Part shown: in pieces, positions 57,581 to 64,000 of the stretch
How the letters are laid out: each line of letters starts with the position of its first letter
Position numbering within the stretch: position 1 is the first letter of the stretch
NCBI RefSeq assembly: GCF_014204545.1
Contig: NZ_JACHLJ010000001.1
Span: 434,001-498,000 of the forward strand
Source of the DNA: Brevundimonas vesicularis
GTDB taxonomy: Bacteria > Pseudomonadota > Alphaproteobacteria > Caulobacterales > Caulobacteraceae
Reading direction: 5' to 3'
Length of the DNA stretch: 64,000 nucleotides
Program-made: the position numbers and the translations under genes
The notes under the pieces: generated by a model
Told to the model about the DNA's origin: nothing
Database searches by the model: none
The model's input: the letters and a program-made list of their open reading frames with translations, nothing else

Positions 57581-59869
57581 ATGACCGAGGCTGTCGATCC
57601 GTTACGCCCCGCCGCCCCGACATCGGATCGCATCGCGCCGATCCTGTTCGCCGTCGCCATCTTCACATCGGCCTGTCTGGTCTTCGTCGTTCAGCCAATG
57701 GCGGCCAAGCTGCTGTTGCCGACGCTGGGCGGATCGCCTTCGGTGTGGAACGCGTCGATGGTGTTTTTCCAGACCGCGCTGCTGGCCGGATACGGCTATG
57801 CGCACCTGCTGCAACGTCTGGCGACGATGCGGGCGCAGGTCGGGGTTCACCTAGGCCTGCTGGTTCTGGCGGCGTTTTTCCTGCCCTTGCAGATCAGCGG
57901 CCTGTTGGGGGATCCCGATCCGTCCCAACCGGCGGTGTGGCTTCTGGCGACGCTGGCGGTGTCGATTGGCGCGCCGTTTGCGGTTCTGTCGGCGACCGCG
58001 CCATTGCTTCAGGCCTGGTACGCGCGCGTGCGGGCCGGGCACGCAGACGGCCAGAACCCCTATGTTCTCTATGCCGCCTCGAACCTAGGCAGTTTCCTGG
58101 CCCTGCTGGCCTATCCCGTCGTGATCGAGCCGCTGGCCAGCCTGTCGGATCAGCGCCTGGGCTGGAGCGTCGGCTATGGGCTGTTCGTGGTGATGGTCGT
58201 GGGGCTGGGCGTTCAGGTCTGGCGACGACGCGAGATGGGGACAACGGAGCCCGCCCCGCTTGAGGCCAGCCGGCCGATCGCCTGGCGTGAAAAGGGGATG
58301 TTGGTTCTGCTGGCCGCCGCTCCGTCCAGTCTGATGCTGGGGGTGACGGCGCACCTGACGACGGATGTGGCCTCGGCGCCGTTTCTGTGGGTCATACCGC
58401 TCGCGCTCTATCTTCTGACGTTCGTCATCGCGTTCCAGACCCGGCCGGCGATCCCGCCCACCATCGGCCTAGGGCTGCAGGCGGCGATGGGCGCGGCCTG
58501 CGCGGCCCTGATCGCGTTCCGGACAGGTGAATGGCTGCTGGTGTTCACCGTCAATCTGGCGGCCTTCTTCTTTACCGCGTTGATGTGCCACCAGAGGCTG
58601 GCGGCGCGGCGGCCGGCGCCGGATCGGCTGACCGAATTCTATCTTTTGCTGTCGCTGGGCGGCGTAGTCGGCGGGCTGTTCAACGGCCTGATCGCGCCGG
58701 CCGTTTTCGACATGGTGTGGGAGTATCCGCTGGTGCTGGTGGCGGTCGGATTGCTGCGACCGTGGAGCCGTCGCGAGATCAGGCCGTGGGAGATCATCTG
58801 CTGCGTCGCCGGCGTGGTCATCGCTCTGTTGGGGCCGCTGTCGATGGAGGCGGTCCGTTATGCGCCCGACATTCGCGCGGCCATCCCGGACGCCGAACTG
58901 GTGCGGATCGCGCAAGCCATCCTGGGGATCGCGACCCTGTTCGCCTTCCTGGTGCGCGATCGGGCGGTGATGTTCACGATCGTTTTGGCCGCCCTCGTCT
59001 GGTCCGGCTATCATCTGGCGCGCGGTTATGACTGGGCCCTGTCGGAGCGCAGCTTCTTTGGCGTGATGCGGGTGGCCAAGATCGACGATCCGCTGATGGG
59101 CGGGCCGGTCCATGTGCTGATGCACGGCACGACCCTGCATGGCGCCCAGGCCCAGGCGCCGGCGAACCGCTGTCAGCCGACACTCTATTATGCGACCTCG
59201 ACGCCGCTGGGGCAGGCAATGCTGCAGATGCAGACAAAACGGCTGGACGGCGCGCGCGTCGGCGTGGTGGGGCAGGGCTCGGGCGCCATGGCCGCCTACA
59301 AGCGCGCCCAGGACCAACTGACCTTCTTCGAGATCGATCCGATGGTGGATCGGCTGTCGCGCGACCCCCAATGGTTCAGCTTCATCAACGGCTGCGCCGA
59401 GGGGCCGGTGCGGACGGTGCTGGGCGACGCGCGTTTGACGATGGATCGCGAGCCGGCGGGATCCTACGACCTGCTGGTCATCGACGCCTTTTCGTCCGAC
59501 GCCGTGCCGACGCATTTGCTGACGGTGGAGGCGATCCGCGGCTATCTGCGGCTGTTGGCGCCCGACGGCGTCGTCGTGCTCCATCTGTCGAACCGGAACC
59601 TGGAGATCACCCTGCCGGCCGAGGCGGCGGCGCAGGCGCTGAAGGTCCCGCACCTGCACCAGGTCTATATCGAGCAGTCAGGTCAGGGCGACATGGCCGA
59701 GGCCTCGACCGAGGCCCTGCTGATCGGCAAGAGCCCGGCGGCGTTGGAAGGCTTCAGGGACGATGCACGTTGGCGCAGGCTGTCGCCGACGACGGTGCGT
59801 CCCTGGACGGACGACTATGTCAATCTGTTCGGATCGCTGGTGCGTCAGATGAAGATGGCGGCGCGCTAG
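57581..59869 (+). CDS. Fused multi-pass membrane protein / spermidine synthase-like protein
   Basis: The product has 762 residues. The first 500 contain about 12 hydrophobic helices (for example [21 protein letters not shown] and [18 protein letters not shown]), resembling an MFS-like transporter half. Residues about 540-755 are a Rossmann methyltransferase-like domain of the spermidine synthase type: [14 protein letters not shown] (nucleotide loop), FFEIDP, VLGDARL and [18 protein letters not shown]. Such fusions are widespread but uncharacterised; aminopropyl transfer is not assured. The 3' end overlaps ispDF in antisense by four bases. Confidence 0.85.
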   Translation: MTEAVDPLRPAAPTSDRIAPILFAVAIFTSACLVFVVQPMAAKLLLPTLGGSPSVWNASMVFFQTALLAGYGYAHLLQRLATMRAQVGVHLGLLVLAAFFLPLQISGLLGDPDPSQPAVWLLATLAVSIGAPFAVLSATAPLLQAWYARVRAGHADGQNPYVLYAASNLGSFLALLAYPVVIEPLASLSDQRLGWSVGYGLFVVMVVGLGVQVWRRREMGTTEPAPLEASRPIAWREKGMLVLLAAAPSSLMLGVTAHLTTDVASAPFLWVIPLALYLLTFVIAFQTRPAIPPTIGLGLQAAMGAACAALIAFRTGEWLLVFTVNLAAFFFTALMCHQRLAARRPAPDRLTEFYLLLSLGGVVGGLFNGLIAPAVFDMVWEYPLVLVAVGLLRPWSRREIRPWEIICCVAGVVIALLGPLSMEAVRYAPDIRAAIPDAELVRIAQAILGIATLFAFLVRDRAVMFTIVLAALVWSGYHLARGYDWALSERSFFGVMRVAKIDDPLMGGPVHVLMHGTTLHGAQAQAPANRCQPTLYYATSTPLGQAMLQMQTKRLDGARVGVVGQGSGAMAAYKRAQDQLTFFEIDPMVDRLSRDPQWFSFINGCAEGPVRTVLGDARLTMDREPAGSYDLLVIDAFSSDAVPTHLLTVEAIRGYLRLLAPDGVVVLHLSNRNLEITLPAEAAAQALKVPHLHQVYIEQSGQGDMAEASTEALLIGKSPAALEGFRDDARWRRLSPTTVRPWTDDYVNLFGSLVRQMKMAAR

Positions 59870-61017
59870 GCGACTGGCGTTTCAACGGTTGCGACGGCCT
59901 GGGCGGCCAGACCCTCGCCGCGTCCGGTGAAGCCAAGCCCTTCGGTCGTCGTCGCCTTGACGCTGACGGCGTCGAGCGGAAGGTTCAACAGCCCGGCGAT
60001 GCGGTCGCGCATGGCCTGGCGGTGCGGCTTCACCTTGGGGCGTTCGCAGATCAGGGTGACGTCGACATTGACGATGCGGCCGCCGCGCGCCGCGACCAGT
60101 TCGGCGGCATGGATCAGGAACTGGTCCGAGGAGGCGCCCTTCCATTTCGGATCCGTTGGCGGGAAATGGTCGCCGATGTCGCCCGCCGCGATGGCGCCCA
60201 GGATGGCGTCGGTCAGGGCGTGGAGACCGGCGTCCGCGTCGGAGTGGCCGATCAGCGTTTGATCGTGCGGCACCTCGATCCCGCAAAGCCAGACGGACCC
60301 GCCTGGTCCCCAGCGATGCACGTCATAGCCGGAGCCGATGCGGGTTTGATAACGCTGCGCTTCGGGCAGCAGAGCTTCGGCCATGGCGAAATCCTCGGGA
60401 TAGGTCAGTTTCATCAAACGCGCATCGCCCTGAACCAGGGCCACCGCGCCGCCGCTGCGCTGGACGACGACGGCTTCGTCGGTAGGGACATCGGCGTCCG
60501 ACCAGGCCGCATAGGCGGTCTCAATCACGCCCCGGCGGAAGGCTTGAGGCGTCTGGGCGCGCCACAGACCTTCGCGATCAACCACGTCGGTCATGATTTC
60601 CGCCTCTCCGCGTCGCAGGCTGTCGGCGACAGGCAGGACGGGCAGGGCGCCGTCCGAAGTTCCAAGGGCCGACAGCAGACGATCGACGACGGCGGCGTCC
60701 AGCAGGGGGCGGGCGGCGTCATGGATCAGCACCGGCTGATCCGCTGGACAGGTCAGGGCTGCAAGCCCGGCGCGGACCGAATCGGCGCGGACGGCTCCAC
60801 CGACGACGGCTTTCCAACGCGGCAAACCGGACATCACCTCCGCCACACGCTCAACGGCGTCAGGCGCGATCACGACGATCAGTTCGTCGGCGCCGGCGTT
60901 CAGCAGGGCTTCGGCGGACCAGCGCAGCACAGGCTTTCCACCCAGGTCTCGCCACTGTTTGTCGCCGCCGGCGCGTGAGCCGGAACCGGCCGCAACGATG
61001 ATGCCCGAGAATGTCAT
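59866..61017 (-). CDS. ispDF: Bifunctional IspD/IspF enzyme of the MEP isoprenoid pathway
   Basis: The product has 383 residues. IspD (about 1-220) has the CTP-binding start [20 protein letters not shown] and [10 protein letters not shown]. IspF (about 225-383) has GYDVHRW with the zinc-binding Asp and His, [21 protein letters not shown] and the C-terminal [22 protein letters not shown]. It makes CDP-methylerythritol and later the cyclic diphosphate. The fusion is typical of alpha- and epsilonproteobacteria. It is divergent from dusB. Confidence 0.96.
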   Translation of the reverse strand: MTFSGIIVAAGSGSRAGGDKQWRDLGGKPVLRWSAEALLNAGADELIVVIAPDAVERVAEVMSGLPRWKAVVGGAVRADSVRAGLAALTCPADQPVLIHDAARPLLDAAVVDRLLSALGTSDGALPVLPVADSLRRGEAEIMTDVVDREGLWRAQTPQAFRRGVIETAYAAWSDADVPTDEAVVVQRSGGAVALVQGDARLMKLTYPEDFAMAEALLPEAQRYQTRIGSGYDVHRWGPGGSVWLCGIEVPHDQTLIGHSDADAGLHALTDAILGAIAAGDIGDHFPPTDPKWKGASSDQFLIHAAELVAARGGRIVNVDVTLICERPKVKPHRQAMRDRIAGLLNLPLDAVSVKATTTEGLGFTGRGEGLAAQAVATVETPVA

Positions 61018-61094
61018 GGCGGTCTTGATAGTGCGCGCGGCGACGGGGCGAAACCATCAAAGCGCCGCGGTCGTGCTTGACGAGGGCGGCTGCG

Positions 61095-62168
61095 ATGCGG
61101 CGAAAGACGGAAATGCCCAAGACCTTGCAAATCGGCGATGTGACCGTGCCCGGCCAGGTGCTGATGGCGCCGATGACCGGCGTGACCGACCTGCCGTTTC
61201 GCGTGCTGGCCTCCAAACTGGGCGCCGCCTATGTCGCGACAGAGATGGTGGCGGCCAAAGAACTGGCGCGGGCGCGGCCGGACGTCGTGCGGCGCGCCGC
61301 CGTGGGAGCCGGTCTGCCGCTGACCGTCATCCAACTGGTCGGGCGTGATCCCGAACAGATGGGCGAGGGGGCGCGGATGGCGGAAAAGGCCGGGGCGGAC
61401 ATCGTCGATCTGAACTTCGGCTGTCCGGCCAAGGAGGTGACAGGCTCGGCCGCCGGTTCGGCTCTGATGCGGACGCCGGATCTGGCGTGTCGGATCATGG
61501 AGGCGGCGGTCAAGGCGACCGAACGGCCGGTGACGGTCAAGATGCGGCTGGGCTGGGATGACGAGAGCCGAAACGCCGCCGAACTGGCCCGCCGCGCGGA
61601 AGCGATCGGCGTCAAGGCCGTCACGGTGCATGGCCGGACGCGAAAGCAGTTTTACACCGGGCAAGCGGATTGGGACGCGGTCGGAACGGTGAAAGCGGCG
61701 GTCGGCATTCCCGTCATCGTCAATGGCGACATCATCACCGCTGACGAGGCGCGCCAGGCCTTGGCGCAGTCAGGGGCCGACGGGCTGATGCTGGGACGCG
61801 GCGTCTATGGCCGGCCGTGGCTGGCGGCGCACCTTGAGCGGGCGCTGATCGACGGCGTGGCGCTGGAGGAACCCGGACCGGAAGAGCGGCTGGCGATCGT
61901 GATCAAGCACCTGCGGGCGTCGGCAGAGTTCTACGGCCTGCCGCTGGGTTTGAAGATGTTCCGCAAACATCTGGGCTGGTACATCGAACAGGCGCCGTGG
62001 CCGGCCGATCCGCAACACCGTCGCGAGGCGAAGGCAAGAATTTGCCGCTTGGACGATCCGATGGCCGTCGAAGACGCCATGCACGAACTGTGGCGGCCGG
62101 ATTTGCCTCGAGATGGCAAGTCTGCTGTTGAAAATGGGTCACAGGTGTTGGAGACTGCTGTGGCATGA
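61095..62168 (+). CDS. dusB: tRNA-dihydrouridine synthase DusB
   Basis: The product has 357 residues from ATG 61095, with GAGGG eight bases upstream; ATG 61113 or TTG 61077 are alternatives. The FMN TIM-barrel has MAPMTGVTDLPFR, the catalytic Cys in DLNFGCPAKEVTGS, HGRTRKQFYTGQADW and NGDIITADEARQ. It reduces uridines in the tRNA D-loop. In many alphaproteobacteria this gene (formerly nifR3) heads the ntrBC-ntrYX cluster; here it overlaps ntrY directly by ATGA. Confidence 0.93.
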   Translation: MRRKTEMPKTLQIGDVTVPGQVLMAPMTGVTDLPFRVLASKLGAAYVATEMVAAKELARARPDVVRRAAVGAGLPLTVIQLVGRDPEQMGEGARMAEKAGADIVDLNFGCPAKEVTGSAAGSALMRTPDLACRIMEAAVKATERPVTVKMRLGWDDESRNAAELARRAEAIGVKAVTVHGRTRKQFYTGQADWDAVGTVKAAVGIPVIVNGDIITADEARQALAQSGADGLMLGRGVYGRPWLAAHLERALIDGVALEEPGPEERLAIVIKHLRASAEFYGLPLGLKMFRKHLGWYIEQAPWPADPQHRREAKARICRLDDPMAVEDAMHELWRPDLPRDGKSAVENGSQVLETAVA

Positions 62169-64000
62169 CGGATACGCCTTCAGCACGCACTGCTTCGCCC
62201 GACCTCGCGTCGGACGACGGATCGTTCTGGGGGTGGGTCGATAGCGAACGGGCGCGGACCGGCTTCGGACTAGCGTTCTTTCTGGCTGTCGCGATCACGG
62301 CGGCGGCCATCTGGCTGGTGGCGGTCGCACCGGGCGCCACATCAGGGTCGGCGCGCGGATCGAGCAGCCAGATCGCTCTGATCGTGCTGGCCGCTAATCT
62401 GCTCCTGATTTCAGGCTTGGCCATCATCGTCGGCCGGCGGGTGCTGACCCTGATGCGCAGCACTGACGAAGCCGGATCGCGCCTTCACCTGAGGTTCGTC
62501 GCTCTGTTCTCGATGGTGGCTCTGGTGCCGTCGGTGCTGATCGCGTTGGTGTTCGGCGTACTGGTCAATCGGGGCGTGGACCAGTGGTTCAGCGAGAACG
62601 TGAAGTCGTCGGTCGACAACGGCGCCATTATCGGTCGCGCCTATGTCCGCGACGTGGCCAGCTCGATGGATGCGGATCTGGTCACGATCTCCGATCAATT
62701 GGACAGCGCACGAGGACTGTTTGACGACCGCATCCAGTTCAATGCCGCCTTGGCGCAGGTTGGGGACATTTTCCGATATCCGGCCATCTATATCGTCAAC
62801 GGCAACGGCGAAGTTCTGGCGCGCGCCGAGCAACCCGGCGCACCGCCCTATCTGGCGCCGCCACGCAGCTATCTTGAGGCCGCCGGGCAGGACGGCCAAC
62901 CGCCCACTGACGTCACGCAAAATCCCGATACCGTACGCTCCATCATCGCTCTGCCGGCCTATGGAGACGCCTACCTTTATCTCGTTCGTCCCCTCCAAGA
63001 GGGACTGATCGCGCGGATGAATGCGTCGGACCAGTCGATACAGGCCTATCGCGAGGCGGAAGAGAGCCGCGCTCGAATCCAGTCAGCCTTCATCCTCAGC
63101 TATCTGGAGACGGCGCTGCTGGTGCTGGTCGGAGCCGTATGGCTGGGAATGTCGGCGGCCAGCAGCATCTCTGCGCCCATCGGTCGGTTGGTGAAGGCGG
63201 CGGGCCAGGTCGCGGGCGGCGACTTCACCGCACGGGTCGACAGCGACGGCGCGCCGGCCGAAATCGCCACCCTGTCGGACGCCTTCAATCGCATGACCGG
63301 CGATCTGCAAGCGCAGCAGGCGGCGCTGAAGGCCGCGAGCGACGAGGCTCATGATCGCAGCCGTTTCATCGAGACCGTGCTGTCGGGCGTCAGCGCCGGT
63401 GTCATCGGTCTGGACAAGCGCGGCCGGGTGTCGGCGATCAACGACAGCGCCCTGCAGCTGCTTCACATTGACGACGCCGAGGTTCTGGGTCACGAACTCG
63501 CAGCCCTGTCGCCAGAGCTGAGCGATCTGGTGCGGCGCGCCGAGGCCCATATCGAAGAAGACATCGACGTCAGCCGAGGCGGAGACACGCGGCGGCTGCG
63601 CGTTCGGATCGAGGGCGGCTTGGGCGGCGAGATGGTCCTGACCTTCGACGACATCACTCGCCTTGTGACGGCTCAGCGAAACGCCGCCTGGCGAGACGTG
63701 GCGCGTCGCATCGCCCATGAGATCAAGAACCCCCTGACGCCGATCCAGCTGTCGGCCGAGCGGCTGAAGCGGAAATATCGCGCGCGGATCGGCGAGGATG
63801 TCGAGATCTTCGACCGCTGCACCGACACCATCATCCGCCAGGTCGGAGACATCGGCCGCATGGTCGATGAGTTCTCGTCCTTCGCCCGCATGCCGGCGCC
63901 ACGTTTCGCGCCCGAGAACCCGGCCGAAATGCTGCGCGAGGCGGTGTTCGCTCAGCGGGTCGCCGCGCCGGACATCGTCGTCGACATCACCGAGCCCCTG
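62165..64000 (+). CDS. ntrY: NtrY-type sensor histidine kinase (3' end outside window)
   Basis: 612 codons are visible and the frame is open at the window edge. Four likely membrane helices are near 34-56, 70-92, 110-135 and 308-330, with a periplasmic loop (about 140-305), a HAMP domain (330-385), a PAS region (about 400-500) and the start of the kinase core with phospho-acceptor H518 in IAHEIKNPLTPIQLSAERL. The long N-terminal part with extra helices distinguishes NtrY from the soluble NtrB. It probably signals to NtrX in nitrogen or redox control. It is coupled to dusB by ATGA. Confidence 0.93.
   Translation, partial: MTDTPSARTASPDLASDDGSFWGWVDSERARTGFGLAFFLAVAITAAAIWLVAVAPGATSGSARGSSSQIALIVLAANLLLISGLAIIVGRRVLTLMRSTDEAGSRLHLRFVALFSMVALVPSVLIALVFGVLVNRGVDQWFSENVKSSVDNGAIIGRAYVRDVASSMDADLVTISDQLDSARGLFDDRIQFNAALAQVGDIFRYPAIYIVNGNGEVLARAEQPGAPPYLAPPRSYLEAAGQDGQPPTDVTQNPDTVRSIIALPAYGDAYLYLVRPLQEGLIARMNASDQSIQAYREAEESRARIQSAFILSYLETALLVLVGAVWLGMSAASSISAPIGRLVKAAGQVAGGDFTARVDSDGAPAEIATLSDAFNRMTGDLQAQQAALKAASDEAHDRSRFIETVLSGVSAGVIGLDKRGRVSAINDSALQLLHIDDAEVLGHELAALSPELSDLVRRAEAHIEEDIDVSRGGDTRRLRVRIEGGLGGEMVLTFDDITRLVTAQRNAAWRDVARRIAHEIKNPLTPIQLSAERLKRKYRARIGEDVEIFDRCTDTIIRQVGDIGRMVDEFSSFARMPAPRFAPENPAEMLREAVFAQRVAAPDIVVDITEPL

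Overview
This window is chromosomal DNA from a Caulobacterales alphaproteobacterium, most likely Brevundimonas or a close relative. The DNA is GC-rich throughout. The gene orders are alphaproteobacterial (iscR with sufBCDSTA, surE-pcm-nlpD, mreBCD-mrdA-rodA, recG-sdhE-mfd, dusB-ntrY), IspD and IspF are fused, and there is a PopA-like receiver/GGDEF protein beside mfd. Nearly all of it is core metabolism and cell biology. I see no prophage, integrase, transposase, CRISPR array or toxin-antitoxin pair. Coding density is very high, with no gene-free stretch above about 250 bases, and many starts are fixed by ATGA or GTGA overlaps.

Layout. 1-2.3 kb: end of a DOMON-like protein, a NamZ-type muramidase and a DUF6624-like protein. 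2.3-4.7 kb: the AhpC/AhpF peroxide defence pair. 4.7-6.6 kb, minus strand: a YdeI-like protein, a frameshifted outer-membrane protein and an alpha/beta hydrolase. 6.7-14 kb: a complete SUF Fe-S assembly operon led by IscR, with two cysteine desulfurases and a small low-GC membrane ORF. 14-18.6 kb, minus strand: an acyltransferase, a diguanylate cyclase, a DEAD-box helicase and a histone H1-like Ala/Lys/Pro protein. 18.6-24.7 kb: prmA, an M24 aminopeptidase, a patatin/cNMP protein and serS. 24.7-31.2 kb: a lipoprotein, surE-pcm-nlpD and the yajC-secD-secF translocase genes. 31-34 kb: aminotransferase, VTT membrane protein, hemerythrin. 34-40 kb: the rod-shape elongasome genes mreB, mreC, mreD, mrdA and rodA. 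40-44 kb: two acyl-CoA dehydrogenases (one frameshifted), an Hsp70-like ATPase and tRNA-Ser(UGA). 44-54 kb: rlpA, tmk, holB, tatD, an MBL hydrolase, recG, sdhE and mfd. 54-64 kb: popA-like, brkB, tusA-like, cinA, a membrane/spermidine-synthase fusion, ispDF, dusB and the start of ntrY.

The most unusual items are inside housekeeping genes. A 132-base palindromic repeat is exactly in frame within the 5' end of sufS and adds 44 codons. SerRS carries an insertion of about 50 residues encoded by DNA of about 51% GC. A small ORF of about 55% GC sits between sufB and sufC. Two further large palindromic repeats lie between genes. Several enzyme-family proteins lack a canonical active-site or metal-binding residue: hydrolase Gln for Ser, TatD Asn for His, NlpD-like LytM, and PopA GGDEF. 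Two single-base frameshifts could be real decay or assembly errors.

All calls rest on reading the sequence and on family knowledge recalled from memory; no database search was possible. Residue positions are hand counts and may be off by one or two.
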